61,337 nucleotides of DNA from Paratractidigestivibacter sp963630635 (GCA_963630635.1 CAVGOA010000008.1:1-61337); one strand, 5' to 3'. Shown: positions 46,286 to 59,955, counted from the stretch's first letter. A program made the numbers and translations. Notes: a model not told the origin generated them from the letters alone.

Positions 46286-47491
46286 ATGGCCAAGGAGAAG
46301 TTCGACCGCTCTAAGCCCCACGTAAACATCGGTACCATTGGTCACGTCGACCACGGCAAGACCACCACGACCGCCGCAATCACCAAGGTCCTCTCCGAGT
46401 CCGAGGGCTGCAAGGCTGACTACACCGCCTTCGAGAACATCGACAAGGCTCCCGAGGAGCGTCAGCGCGGCATTACCATTAACGTTGCTCACATCGAGTA
46501 CGAGACCTGGGAGCGCCACTACGCTCACGTCGACTGCCCGGGCCACGCCGACTACATCAAGAACATGATTTCCGGCGCAGCTCAGATGGACGGCGCTATC
46601 CTCGTCATCGCTGCTACCGACGGCCCCATGGCTCAGACCCGCGAGCACATCCTCCTCGCCCGTCAGGTCGGCGTTCCTTACATCATCGTCTTCCTCAACA
46701 AGTGCGACATGGTTGACGACGAGGAGCTCATCGACCTGGTCGAGATGGAGACCCGCGACCTTCTCTCCGAGTACGACTTCCCCGGCGACGACCTGCCTAT
46801 CGTCCGTGGCTCCGCTCTTGGCGCCCTCAACGGCGAGCAGAAGTGGGTTGACGCTATCGTCGAGCTCATGCACCAGGTCGACTCCTACATCCCGACCCCT
46901 GCCCGCGACAACGAGAAGCCCTTCCTGATGGCTATCGAGGACGTCATGACCATTTCTGGTCGTGGTACCGTTGCCACCGGTCGTGTCGAGCGCGGCGAGC
47001 TCAAGCTCAACGACCAGGTCGAGATCGTCGGCATCAAGGAGACCCAGACCTCCGTTGCTACCGGCATCGAGATGTTCCGCAAGACCATGGACTTCTGCGA
47101 GGCTGGCGACAACGTCGGTATCCTTCTCCGTGGTATCAAGCGTGAGGACATCGAGCGCGGCCAGGTTCTCTGCAAGCCCGGCTCGGTTACCCCGCACAAG
47201 AAGTTCACCGGTGAGGTTTACGTCCTGACCAAGGAGGAGGGTGGCCGTCACACCCCGTTCTTCGCTGGTTACCGTCCTCAGTTCTACTTCCGCACCACCG
47301 ACATCACCGGCGACGTGCAGGAGCTCACCGACTCCAACGGCACCAAGGTTGAGATGGCTATGCCTGGCGACCACATCACCGTCACCTGCGAGCTCATTCA
47401 CCCCATCGCTCTGGAGCAGGGCCTCAAGTTCGCTATCCGCGAGGGTGGCCACACCGTCGGCGACGGCCGCGTGACCTCCATCATCGAGTAG
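46286..47491 (+). CDS. tuf: Elongation factor Tu
   Basis: 401 residues. The second ATG (46286) is chosen because AAGGAGGA sits five bases before it, while the first ATG (46280) overlaps that site. GTP-binding motifs GHVDHGKT, DCPGHADY and NKCD are intact; switch I (EERQRGITIN) and domains 2 and 3 are complete. It brings aminoacyl-tRNA to the ribosome. Co-transcribed with three upstream tRNA genes, an arrangement known as tufB. Codon use is strongly biased, as for highly expressed genes. Confidence 0.98.
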   Translation: MAKEKFDRSKPHVNIGTIGHVDHGKTTTTAAITKVLSESEGCKADYTAFENIDKAPEERQRGITINVAHIEYETWERHYAHVDCPGHADYIKNMISGAAQMDGAILVIAATDGPMAQTREHILLARQVGVPYIIVFLNKCDMVDDEELIDLVEMETRDLLSEYDFPGDDLPIVRGSALGALNGEQKWVDAIVELMHQVDSYIPTPARDNEKPFLMAIEDVMTISGRGTVATGRVERGELKLNDQVEIVGIKETQTSVATGIEMFRKTMDFCEAGDNVGILLRGIKREDIERGQVLCKPGSVTPHKKFTGEVYVLTKEEGGRHTPFFAGYRPQFYFRTTDITGDVQELTDSNGTKVEMAMPGDHITVTCELIHPIALEQGLKFAIREGGHTVGDGRVTSIIE

Positions 47492-47523
47492 ATTTAAACC
47501 CTAGGGTTTAGATTTGCTTATTG

Positions 47524-47552
47524 CCCGGCACCTTATGGGTGCCGGGTTTTTT
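47524..47552 (+). terminator. Terminator of tuf
   Basis: CCCGGCACC-TTAT-GGGTGCCGGG stem followed by T6. Confidence 0.93.
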
Positions 47553-47637
47553 GTAGTGTTGGCCAGCTCCTCGAGCCCTCTGGTTCTGCTCAATCATTTG
47601 TCTATTTTGTGATTGAGAAGAGCACTTCTCGCTTCTG

Positions 47638-47667
47638 TTGACACAAGGCGTAAAGAGGTAGTAGTAT
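47638..47667 (+). promoter_or_regulatory. Promoter of the rpmG-secE-nusG-rplKA operon
   Basis: TTGACA (47638-47643), 18 bp, TAGTAT (47662-47667), 60 bp before rpmG. Identical in both boxes and spacer length to the tRNA-tuf promoter. Confidence 0.75.
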
Positions 47668-47726
47668 TTACCACCGCGTCACTCTGATGCAACCGGCAAG
47701 GGTGACAACGTGTACAGGAGGTTTTG

Positions 47727-47876
47727 ATGCGTACTCTCGTTACCCTCGCATGCACCGAGTGCAAGCGTCGCAATTACACCACGGACAAGAACAAGTCCAA
47801 CAACCCCGATCGTATGGAGTTGAAGAAGTATTGCCCCTGGTGCCGTAAGCACACCCTGCACAGGGAGACCCGCTAA
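47727..47876 (+). CDS. rpmG: 50S ribosomal protein L33
   Basis: 49 residues. MRTLVTLACTECKRRNYTT and YCPWCRKHTLHRETR give the four-cysteine zinc-binding form of L33. The ATG has AGGAGGTTTTG upstream. It precedes tRNA-Trp and secE, the usual position. Confidence 0.95.
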   Translation: MRTLVTLACTECKRRNYTTDKNKSNNPDRMELKKYCPWCRKHTLHRETR

Positions 47877-47898
47877 ACACTAGCCGGTCTTCATTTAC

Positions 47899-47974
47899 AG
47901 GCCAGTAGCTCCAATGGTAGAGCGGCGGTCTCCAAAACCGTTTGTTGAGGGTTCGAGTCCTTCCTGGCCTGCCA
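47899..47974 (+). tRNA. tRNA-Trp (anticodon CCA)
   Basis: Acceptor AGGCCAG/CTGGCCT, anticodon CCA at 47932-47934 in loop CTCCAAA, T-loop GTTCGAGTC, encoded CCA tail. Confidence 0.97.
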
Positions 47975-48044
47975 GATTTTCTCACCGGCTTTCCCGTAAG
48001 GGTTAGCCGGTTTCTATGTAAAGACTTATGAAGGAGTAGGCCAG

Positions 48045-48395
48045 ATGCCTAATAAAGACCGAAACAAGAGGAGCGTGCGCAAGGCCCGTGCCGAGGAGCG
48101 CGCCCGTGTCGAGGCCGCTTCTGCTGACTCCCCTAAGGAGTCTGAGGCCAAGGCAAAGGACAAGGCTGTAGCTAAGGCTAAGTCCGATAAGAAGCCGGGC
48201 TTCTTCAGGCGCATCGCCAACTGGTTTGGCGACGTTCGTCTTGAGATGCACCGCGTGACGTGGCCCACCAAGGCAGAGCTCACCAACTACTCGGTGGCCG
48301 TCATCATCACCCTTGTGGTCTTTGGTGTCATCTTGTGGCTCGTCGACTCTGGCATTGTTGCCGCTCTTGTCGGCTTCACCGGTTTGAGGGGGTAA
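48045..48395 (+). CDS. secE: SecE preprotein translocase subunit
   Basis: 116 residues. A long charged N-terminus (Lys/Ala/Glu rich) precedes the family motif EMHRVTWPTKAEL and one transmembrane helix (VAVIITLVVFGVILWLV). SecE stabilises SecY in the membrane. The order rpmG-tRNA-Trp-secE-nusG-rplK-rplA is conserved. Confidence 0.96.
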   Translation: MPNKDRNKRSVRKARAEERARVEAASADSPKESEAKAKDKAVAKAKSDKKPGFFRRIANWFGDVRLEMHRVTWPTKAELTNYSVAVIITLVVFGVILWLVDSGIVAALVGFTGLRG

Positions 48396-48400
48396 AGACA

Positions 48401-48946
48401 ATGGCTAAGCGTTGGTACGTTATCCACACCTACTCCGGCTACGAGAACAAGGTCAAGACCGACCTTGAGCACAGGATCGAGATTTATGGCCTTGAGGACA
48501 AGGTCGTCGACATCAAGATCCCGACCGAGGAGGTCACCGAGCTCAAGGAGGGCGGCAAGCGCGAGACCAAGGAGTCCAAGGTCTTCCCCAGCTACGTCCT
48601 GGTTCGCATGGAAGTCGACGACAACACCTGGGCCGTTGTTCGCAACACCCCCGGCGTCACCGGCTTTGTTGGTCTTGACGGTAAGCCTACGCCCCTTCGC
48701 CGCGACGAGTTCGACAAGATCATGCGTCGCTCCGGCGAGCGCGGCACCACCGTGGCCCCCAAGCGCACCTCGATCGATATCGAGGTCGGCCAGACCATCA
48801 AGGTTCTCTCTGGTCCTCTCGCCGACTTCGACGGCCAGGTCTCCGAGGTTATGGCAGACTCCGGCAAGGTCAAGGTCATGCTCATGATCTTTGGTCGCGA
48901 GACCCCGGTTGAGCTTACCCTCGACCAGATTACGGTCATCGGTTAG
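48401..48946 (+). CDS. nusG: Transcription termination/antitermination factor NusG
   Basis: 181 residues from the ATG at 48401, 5 bp after secE. The NGN domain (WYVIHTYSGYENKV, FPSYVLVRMEVDD, GVTGFVG) and C-terminal KOW domain (VGQTIKVLSGPLADFDGQV) are complete. It binds RNA polymerase and couples transcription to translation or Rho. Confidence 0.97.
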   Translation: MAKRWYVIHTYSGYENKVKTDLEHRIEIYGLEDKVVDIKIPTEEVTELKEGGKRETKESKVFPSYVLVRMEVDDNTWAVVRNTPGVTGFVGLDGKPTPLRRDEFDKIMRRSGERGTTVAPKRTSIDIEVGQTIKVLSGPLADFDGQVSEVMADSGKVKVMLMIFGRETPVELTLDQITVIG

Positions 48947-49042
48947 GTTATCCCGCCGTACCCGCTTCTGTAAAAGGAAGGCTTCTCGGGTTGGCGCAAA
49001 TATAAGAACGTTTCCGCTTTTCACTCTTCAAGGAGAATGACA

Positions 49043-49471
49043 ATGGCTAAGAAGAAGGTTGTTCGCTTCATCAAGCTCCAGATTCCCGCTGGCGCCGCTA
49101 ACCCCGCTCCTCCCGTCGGTCCCGCCCTGGGTGCTGCCCAGGTCAACATCATGCAGTTCTGCCAGGCCTTCAACGCCGCTACTGCAGACAAGAAGGGCGA
49201 CATCATCCCCGTCGAGATCTCTGTTTACGAGGATCGCACCTTTGACTTCGTCTGCAAGACCCCTCCCGCGGCTAAGCTGATCCTCAAGGAGCTTGGCCTT
49301 AAGAGCGGCTCTGGCGTTCCCCAGCGCGACAAGGTCGGCCAGCTCTCCCAGGAGCAGCTCACCAAGATCGCCGAGATCAAGATGCCCGACCTCAACGCCA
49401 ACGATCTCGAGGCCGCCAAGAAGATCGTCGCCGGCACTGCCCGCTCCATGGGCGTCACCATCGCCGAGTAA
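49043..49471 (+). CDS. rplK: 50S ribosomal protein L11
   Basis: 142 residues from the second of two close ATGs (49043), which is correctly spaced from AAGGAG. KLQIPAGAANPAPPVGPALG and the C-terminal rRNA-binding domain ending GTARSMGVTIAE are characteristic. L11 forms part of the GTPase centre. Confidence 0.97.
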   Translation: MAKKKVVRFIKLQIPAGAANPAPPVGPALGAAQVNIMQFCQAFNAATADKKGDIIPVEISVYEDRTFDFVCKTPPAAKLILKELGLKSGSGVPQRDKVGQLSQEQLTKIAEIKMPDLNANDLEAAKKIVAGTARSMGVTIAE

Positions 49472-49530
49472 CACGGTTTTACCGCTCGCAAGAGCGTCTT
49501 TCTAGAAGCGGTGGCTCATGCCACCAAAGA

Positions 49531-49559
49531 TGTGGGAGGGCACTTGCCCGTTGACCACA
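49531..49559 (+). promoter_or_regulatory. Likely L1 autoregulatory RNA site before rplA
   Basis: TGTGG-GA-GGGC-ACTT-GCCC-GTTGA-CCACA forms two short stems around an asymmetric internal loop, resembling the L1-binding helix of 23S rRNA. It overlaps the region of the rplA ribosome binding site (ACAGGAGG). L1 is known to repress its own operon by such mimicry. Confidence 0.55.
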
Positions 49560-49571
49560 GGAGGTAATTCA

Positions 49572-50276
49572 ATGCCTAAGCACGGTAAGAAGTACAACGA
49601 GGCTGCGGCCAAGGTCGACTCCGCTAAGCTCTACACCCCCAAGGAGGCTATGGAGCTCGCCAAGGAGCTTTCCTCCGCCAAGTTCGACGAGACCGTCGAG
49701 GTCTCCGTCCGCCTGGGTGTCGATACCCGTAAGGCCGACCAGAACGTCCGTGGCTCCATTTCTCTGCCTCACGGCACCGGCAAGACCGTTCGCGTCGCCG
49801 TCTTTGCCGAGGGCGCCAAGGCCACCGAGGCTACCGAGGCTGGTGCCGACGTCGTGGGTTCCGACGACCTCGTCGCCGAGATCGCCGCTGGCAACATTAA
49901 CTTTGACGCTGCCATCGCTACCCCCAACATGATGGCCAAGGTCGGTCGTCTGGGTAAGGTCCTGGGCCCCCGCGGCTTGATGCCCAACCCCAAGCTGGGC
50001 ACCGTTACCATGGACGTCGCCAAGATGGTCGCCGAGCTCAAGGCCGGCCGCGTGGAGTACCGCGCCGACCGTTACGGCATCTGCCACGTCCCCATGGGCA
50101 AGGCTTCCTTCGAGACCGAGAAGCTCGTCGAGAACTACGCTGCTCTCTACACTGAGCTGCTCCGCGTCAAGCCCTCTTCTGCTAAGGGCAAGTACGTGAA
50201 GTCCGTTGCCATCTCCACCACCATGGGCCCTGGCATCAAGGTCGACTCTTCCGTCACCCGCGACTTCCTCGCCTAA
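49572..50276 (+). CDS. rplA: 50S ribosomal protein L1
   Basis: 234 residues from the ATG at 49572 after ACAGGAGGTAATTCA. HGKKYNEAAAKVD, GLMPNPKLGTVT and the DRYGICHVPMGK stretch are typical of L1. It binds the mobile L1 stalk of 23S rRNA. A strong terminator follows 26 bp downstream. Confidence 0.97.
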   Translation: MPKHGKKYNEAAAKVDSAKLYTPKEAMELAKELSSAKFDETVEVSVRLGVDTRKADQNVRGSISLPHGTGKTVRVAVFAEGAKATEATEAGADVVGSDDLVAEIAAGNINFDAAIATPNMMAKVGRLGKVLGPRGLMPNPKLGTVTMDVAKMVAELKAGRVEYRADRYGICHVPMGKASFETEKLVENYAALYTELLRVKPSSAKGKYVKSVAISTTMGPGIKVDSSVTRDFLA

Positions 50277-50302
50277 TCGGTAGAGCTAAACAAAGCCATC
50301 CG

Positions 50303-50340
50303 GGAAAGAGCCTCCGAGTAATCGGGGGCTCTTTCCTTTT
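50303..50340 (+). terminator. Terminator of the rplKA transcript
   Basis: GGAAAGAGCCTCCGA and TCGGGGGCTCTTTCC form a 15-bp stem (one G-T pair) with loop GTAA and a T4 tract. Confidence 0.9.
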
Positions 50341-50464
50341 GCGAGAAGGGCTTCTCGCCACCTGGACCAGGCCTTATTTGTTGGTCTTGTGATTGAGGCG
50401 TTGATCGGCCGCCTGCGGTTGACATGACGTTGGCTGGCTGAGAGAATAATCAATGCCCAAAAGG

Positions 50465-50600
50465 GCATCCACATAGCACGTCCGCTGCCAAAGACAGCTG
50501 GTGCCGCAAGGCTTAATGGGGTAACCCGCCCGCCGAGGTGGTCTCGAAGATTCGCATCCTTGAGGTCCCCGCTTTGGCCATGCCAGGCGGGGACCTTTTC
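50465..50600 (+). ncRNA. L10 leader (rplJL autoregulatory attenuator)
   Basis: The 387-bp interval before rplJ holds the conserved L10-binding leader: GCTGCCAAAGACAGCTGGTG, GCAAGGCTTAAT and CCGCCCGCCGAGGT. It ends in a terminator hairpin at 50563-50599 (AGGTCCCCGC / GCGGGGACCT then TTTT) just before the gene. Excess L10-L12 binds the leader and favours the terminator. Upstream of it, 50341-50360 is the inverted pair GCGAGAAG/CTTCTCGC. Confidence 0.85.
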
Positions 50601-50663
50601 ATTGCGTTAAGGCCCGCCAAGATGGCGGCTCGTGCCTGATCGCAATTAAAGGAGGTGTACTTC

Positions 50664-51185
50664 ATGCCCTGTTCCGCAAACGTCACTATGCTCGAGAAGG
50701 TCTCCCAGTCCATCGAGGCTTCTCAAGGCGTTTTTGTCATCGACTACCTTGGCCTCTCTGTTAAGGAGACCCAGCAGGTCCGTCGCGCTCTGCGCGAGGC
50801 CGGCGCCGAGATGAAGGTGTACAAGAACAACATCGTTAAGCTTGCTCTCAAGAACGCTGGTATGCCCGAGATCGACGAGATGCTCGCCGGCCCCTGCGCC
50901 TACGTCTTCTATGAGAAGGACCCCGTTGAGGCCGCCAAGGTCATCAAAGAGCAGTCCGAGAAGCTTAAGAAGATGTCTTTCATCGGCGGTATCGCCGATG
51001 GTCAGGCTCTGAGCGCTGACGAGGCTAAGGCTTACGCTGATCTTCCTTCTCGCGAGGAGCTGCTTGCCAAGCTCGTCTACGTCATCGGCAGCCCGCTTTC
51101 TGGCATTGCTTCTGTCTGCGCCGGTCCCGCCCGTGGTCTTGCTACCGCACTCCAGGCCGTCGTCGACCAGAAGAACGCTGCTTAA
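50664..51185 (+). CDS. rplJ: 50S ribosomal protein L10
   Basis: 173 residues, ATG after AAAGGAGGTGTACTTC. The start of L10 (MLEKVSQSIEASQGVFVIDYLGLSV), KVYKNNIVKLALKNAG and the C-terminal helix that binds L7/L12 dimers are present. It anchors the ribosomal stalk. Confidence 0.97.
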   Translation: MPCSANVTMLEKVSQSIEASQGVFVIDYLGLSVKETQQVRRALREAGAEMKVYKNNIVKLALKNAGMPEIDEMLAGPCAYVFYEKDPVEAAKVIKEQSEKLKKMSFIGGIADGQALSADEAKAYADLPSREELLAKLVYVIGSPLSGIASVCAGPARGLATALQAVVDQKNAA

Positions 51186-51254
51186 TGCACCGCCCGCACC
51201 ACTTACTCATTCAAAGGGCGCACTAAGCGCGCCCGTTTTAAAAGGAGAATTGAC

Positions 51255-51632
51255 ATGGCTGTCACCAAAGATGAGATCATTGAGGCCCTCAAGGAGATGC
51301 CCGCCCTCGAGCTTTCCGAGCTCGTTCACGAGCTGGAGGACGTCTTCGGCGTCTCCGCTGCTGCCCCCGTCGCCGTCGCCGCTGCTCCCGCTGCTGGCGC
51401 TGCCGCTGAGGTCGAGGAGAAGACCAACTTCGACGTCGTCCTCGAGGGCTTTGGCGACAACAAGATCGCCGTCATCAAGGTCGTCCGTGCTCTGACCAAC
51501 CTCGGCCTGAAGGAGGCCAAGGAGGTCGTCGAGGGCGCTCCCAAGGCTGTTCTCGAGGGTGCTAAGAAGGAGGACGCCGAGGCCGCTAAGAAGCAGCTCG
51601 AGGAGGCCGGCGCCACCGTCACCCTTAAGTAA
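51255..51632 (+). CDS. rplL: 50S ribosomal protein L7/L12
   Basis: 125 residues. N-terminal dimerisation helices, an Ala/Pro-rich hinge and the C-terminal factor-binding domain (KTNFDVVLEGFGDNKIAVIK, VRALTNLGLKEAKEVVEGAP). The stalk protein recruits translational GTPases. It follows rplJ by 69 bp and ends at a strong terminator. Confidence 0.98.
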   Translation: MAVTKDEIIEALKEMPALELSELVHELEDVFGVSAAAPVAVAAAPAAGAAAEVEEKTNFDVVLEGFGDNKIAVIKVVRALTNLGLKEAKEVVEGAPKAVLEGAKKEDAEAAKKQLEEAGATVTLK

Positions 51633-51669
51633 GTTTTCTTCTTACTTATCGGCAGACATTGCCTAGCCA

Positions 51670-51700
51670 GGACCCAGGCCGCGCGCCTGGGTCCTTTTTT
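51670..51700 (+). terminator. Terminator of rplJL
   Basis: GGACCCAGGC-CGCGC-GCCTGGGTCC then T6. Some read-through into rpoBC is usual in bacteria. Confidence 0.92.
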
Positions 51701-51896
51701 GTGCCGCAAAAGAGGAGGGGAGAGGTGCGTCGTTTTGGCTGCGTGACTTCCCAACTTGACGTCATATAAGCGCAGGTCACGGGCTTGAACATCGAACCTA
51801 CACAAGTAACAAAACTTGTCAAGAAGCAAAACTGCAGGTCAAAGGGTAAAGCGTAGTAATTTATGCTAAACGGCTCTTCAAGTCAAGACTTTTTCG

Positions 51897-51925
51897 TTGA
51901 CTCAAAACGTGCTTTTGGTTATTTT
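51897..51925 (+). promoter_or_regulatory. Possible rpoBC promoter
   Basis: TTGACT and TATTTT with a 17-bp spacer, 53 bp before the rpoB GTG, in an AT-rich part of the 345-bp interval 51633-51977. The other sequence in this interval shows no gene; CTTGTCA at 51813 could be a second, weaker start. Confidence 0.45.
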
Positions 51926-51977
51926 TTTAAGTTGCGACAATTGCCGCCTTCCACCCTTTTGAAGGAGGAAAAGCCTG

Positions 51978-54900
51978 GTGTCTAACGCAAAGACTTCTCT
52001 GACCAAACCACAAGGCACTACCGGACGTATGACGTTCAGCAAGATCGCGCCCGCGATGGAGCTGCCCAACCTGATTTCCGTTCAGAGGGAATCGTTTGAG
52101 CACTTCATGGGCGACGGCCTGGCTCAGTCCTTCGCCGAGTTCTCTCCCATTAAGAACTCTGCGGGCACTCTGCAGGTCGTCTTTGGCGATCACCAGTTTG
52201 GCGACCCCGCCCACACAATCGCCGAATGCCGAGCTAAGGATATCTCTTATCAGGCTCCGCTGTTTGTTGAGGTTCGCTTCATCAACAACGAGACCGGCGA
52301 GATGAAAGAGCAGCTCGTCTTCATGGGTGACTTCCCCCTGATGACCGAGCGCGGTACCTTCATCATCAACGGCTCCGAGCGCGTGGTCGTTTCTCAGCTG
52401 GTCCGCTCGCCGGGCGTCTACTTCTCTTCCGAGATGGACAACGGCGTCCTGGTCCACCGTGCCCAGTTCATCCCCACTCGCGGCGCATGGCTCGAGTTTG
52501 AGGTCGACAAGCGCGGTCACCTGGTTGTTTCCATCGACCGTAAGCGTCGCCAGAGCGCGACCATGTTCCTGCGCGCCCTGGGCATCGCAGAGACCGATGA
52601 CGAGATTCTGTCTCTTCTGGGCGACAACGACATCGTTCGTACCACGCTTGAGCGCGACACCGCGACCACCCGTGAGGACGCCCTTATCGAGATCTACCGT
52701 CGCCAGCGCCCCGGCGAGCCTCCCACCGTGGACTCCGCCCGTTCGCTGCTTGAGGGGCTGTTCTTCAACCCCCAGCGCTACGACCTGGCCCGCGTCGGTC
52801 GCTACAAGGTCAACAAGAAGCTTGGCCTGGACATCGACAGCACCGAGAAGACCCTCACGCAGGAGGATCTTGTCGCCGCGCTGCGCTACCTCCTGGCCGT
52901 TCACGCCGGCGACCCCAACTGCCGCCTGGACGACATCGACCACTTTGGCAACCGTCGCGTGCGTACCGTTGGCGAGCTTATCCAGAACCAGTTCCGCGTG
53001 GGCATGAGCCGCATGGAGCGCGTCGTGCGCGAGCGCATGGCCTCCCAGGACGCCGATGACATCACGCCGCAGAGCCTCATCAACATCCGCCCGATCGTGG
53101 CGGCCATCAAGGAGTTCTTCGGTTCTTCTCAGCTGTCCCAGTTCATGGACCAGGCCAATCCGCTGTCTGGCCTTACCCACAAGCGTCGTCTGTCTGCCTT
53201 GGGCCCCGGCGGCCTGGCCGGCCACAAGTCCGGTTCTTCTCGCCGTACCAACGTGCCCACCGCCGTGCGCGACGTTCACAACTCGCACTACGCCCGCATG
53301 TGCCCCATCGAGACCCCCGAAGGCCCCAACATCGGCCTTATTGGCTCGCTGGCCCTGTATGCGCACGTCAACGACTACGGCTTTATCGAGGCGCCTTACC
53401 GCCGCGTCGAGAACGGCGTCGTGACCGATAAGATCGACTGGATGACCGCCGACGAGGAGGAAATCCACAACATCGCCCCGGCTAACACCCCGTTTGACCC
53501 CAAGACCGGCAAGTTCATCGAGGTGGACTCGAAGGGCAACATCTCTAACCCCGAGCGCATCATCGCCCGTACCCGCGACTTCGACGGCTCCTTTGGTGCT
53601 CCTGCCCAGGTCCTGGTCGAGGACGTGGACTACATGGACGTGAGCCCGCGCCAGCTGCTTTCTGTGGCTGCCAACCTCATCCCGTTCTTGGAGCACGACG
53701 ACGCTAAGCGTACCCTCATGGGCGCTAACATGCAGCGTCAGGCTGTGCCTCTGATCCGTCCGCACGCCCCGTTTGTGGGTACCGGTATGGAGGAGCGCGC
53801 CGCTCTGGACTCTGGCGAGCTGATTTGCGCCGAGTACGCCGGCACCGTCACCAAGGTTGACGCTGCCCACGTGGTGGTCTACTCCGACGAGCACGGTTCG
53901 CAGACCTACGACCTGCCCAAGTACCAGCGCTCCAACCAGTCCACCTGCATCAACCACCGTCCTATCGTGGTTGCTGGTCAGAAGGTCGAGAAGGGCCAGC
54001 CCCTGGCCGATGGTACGTCCATCGACCACTCCGAGCTTGCTCTGGGCGCCAACCTCACCGTGGCCTACATGCCGTGGGAGGGCTTCAACTACGAGGACGG
54101 CATCATCGTTTCTGAGCGCGTTGTTCAGAACGACCTGTTGACCTCTGTCAACATCTCGCGTCACGAGATTGACGCCCGCGACACCAAGCTGGGCCCCGAG
54201 GAGATCACCCGCGAGATCCCCAACATGAGCGAGGACATGCTTGCCAACCTCGACGAGGACGGCATCATTCGCATTGGCGCCGAGGTTGGCCCTGGCGACA
54301 TCCTGGTTGGTAAGGTCACCCCCAAGGGCGAGACCGCTCTGACCGCCGAGGAGCGCCTGCTGCGCGCCATCTTTGGTGCCAAGGCACACGACGTGCGCGA
54401 TACCTCCCTCAAGATGCCCCACGGCTCTTACGGCCGCGTTGTTGACGTGGTTCGCTTTAGCCGCGAGGCCGGCGATGACCTGCCTCCTGGCGTCAACGAG
54501 CTCGTGCGCGTCTTTGTTGCTCAGCGCCGCAAGATCCAGCAGGGCGACAAGATCGCCGGTCGCCACGGCAACAAGGGTGTTGTCTGCAACGTCTTGCCCG
54601 TGGAGGACATGCCTTACATGGCCGACGGTACCCCCGTCGACGTTCTTCTCGACCCCCTGGGCGTTCCTTCCCGTATGAACGTTGGCCAGCTGCTCGAGTG
54701 CCACCTTGGCTGGGCCGCTGCCCACGGTTGGGACGACGAGTCTGCCGACTCTAAGCGTTACGTCCCCGGCCCGATCAACGTCGCTACGCCCGTCTTTGAC
54801 GGCGCCACCGACGTCGAGGTTGCCGAGGTCCAGCGCCGCACCAACATCAACATGATGAACAAGGCTGCCCAGGTCTACGGCGAGCACATGCGTGAGGACT

Positions 54901-55496
54901 TTGTCCCGCAGCTCAACGAGCTTGGTAAGACCACTCTGTACGACGGCCGCACCGGCGAGCCCTTCAAGAGCAAGATCACCGTTGGTGTGTCCTACATCCT
55001 GAAGCTCGGCCACATGGTCGATGACAAGATCCACGCGCGTTCTACCGGCCCTTACTCTCTGGTTACCCAGCAGCCCCTGGGCGGCAAGGCCCAGTTTGGC
55101 GGCCAGCGCTTTGGTGAGATGGAAGTTTGGGCACTGTACGCGTACGGTGCTTCCAACGTCCTGCAAGAGATTCTCACGGTCAAGTCCGACGACACCAACG
55201 GCCGCGTCAAGACCTACGAGGCCATCGTCAAGGGCGAGAACGTGCCCGTGGCTGGCATCCCCGAGTCCTTCAAGGTTCTCGTCAAGGAGATTCGCTCCCT
55301 GGCTCTTAACATCGAGCCCATCTCCTACAAGAAGCGTGCTGAGCGTGCCCAGAAGGAGCAGGCGGCCAACTCCGCCAGCGCCGTTGACGTCTTTGCCGGC
55401 ATGTCCGACGCAGACGAGCTCATCGGCGGGCTCACCAACGCGGCCGACCAGGCCGATACTGTCCTTACTGGCGCCGCTGACAGCGATAAGGAGTAA
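51978..55496 (+). CDS. rpoB: RNA polymerase beta subunit
   Basis: 1172 residues from a GTG after GAAGGAGGAAAAGCC. All conserved regions are present, including the rifampicin pocket (SSQLSQFMDQANPLSGLTHKRRLSALGPGG), RDVHNSHYARMCPIETPEGPNIGLI and GQRFGEMEVWALYAYGA. In the rifampicin region the residues at the common resistance positions (D, H, S) look wild-type. Alanine-rich acidic tail. 2 bp before rpoC. Confidence 0.98.
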   Translation: MSNAKTSLTKPQGTTGRMTFSKIAPAMELPNLISVQRESFEHFMGDGLAQSFAEFSPIKNSAGTLQVVFGDHQFGDPAHTIAECRAKDISYQAPLFVEVRFINNETGEMKEQLVFMGDFPLMTERGTFIINGSERVVVSQLVRSPGVYFSSEMDNGVLVHRAQFIPTRGAWLEFEVDKRGHLVVSIDRKRRQSATMFLRALGIAETDDEILSLLGDNDIVRTTLERDTATTREDALIEIYRRQRPGEPPTVDSARSLLEGLFFNPQRYDLARVGRYKVNKKLGLDIDSTEKTLTQEDLVAALRYLLAVHAGDPNCRLDDIDHFGNRRVRTVGELIQNQFRVGMSRMERVVRERMASQDADDITPQSLINIRPIVAAIKEFFGSSQLSQFMDQANPLSGLTHKRRLSALGPGGLAGHKSGSSRRTNVPTAVRDVHNSHYARMCPIETPEGPNIGLIGSLALYAHVNDYGFIEAPYRRVENGVVTDKIDWMTADEEEIHNIAPANTPFDPKTGKFIEVDSKGNISNPERIIARTRDFDGSFGAPAQVLVEDVDYMDVSPRQLLSVAANLIPFLEHDDAKRTLMGANMQRQAVPLIRPHAPFVGTGMEERAALDSGELICAEYAGTVTKVDAAHVVVYSDEHGSQTYDLPKYQRSNQSTCINHRPIVVAGQKVEKGQPLADGTSIDHSELALGANLTVAYMPWEGFNYEDGIIVSERVVQNDLLTSVNISRHEIDARDTKLGPEEITREIPNMSEDMLANLDEDGIIRIGAEVGPGDILVGKVTPKGETALTAEERLLRAIFGAKAHDVRDTSLKMPHGSYGRVVDVVRFSREAGDDLPPGVNELVRVFVAQRRKIQQGDKIAGRHGNKGVVCNVLPVEDMPYMADGTPVDVLLDPLGVPSRMNVGQLLECHLGWAAAHGWDDESADSKRYVPGPINVATPVFDGATDVEVAEVQRRTNINMMNKAAQVYGEHMREDFVPQLNELGKTTLYDGRTGEPFKSKITVGVSYILKLGHMVDDKIHARSTGPYSLVTQQPLGGKAQFGGQRFGEMEVWALYAYGASNVLQEILTVKSDDTNGRVKTYEAIVKGENVPVAGIPESFKVLVKEIRSLALNIEPISYKKRAERAQKEQAANSASAVDVFAGMSDADELIGGLTNAADQADTVLTGAADSDKE

Positions 55497-55498
55497 CT

Positions 55499-59932
<4,434 letters not shown>

Positions 59933-59955
59933 TTCTTCTCGCATAGCACTTCTTA

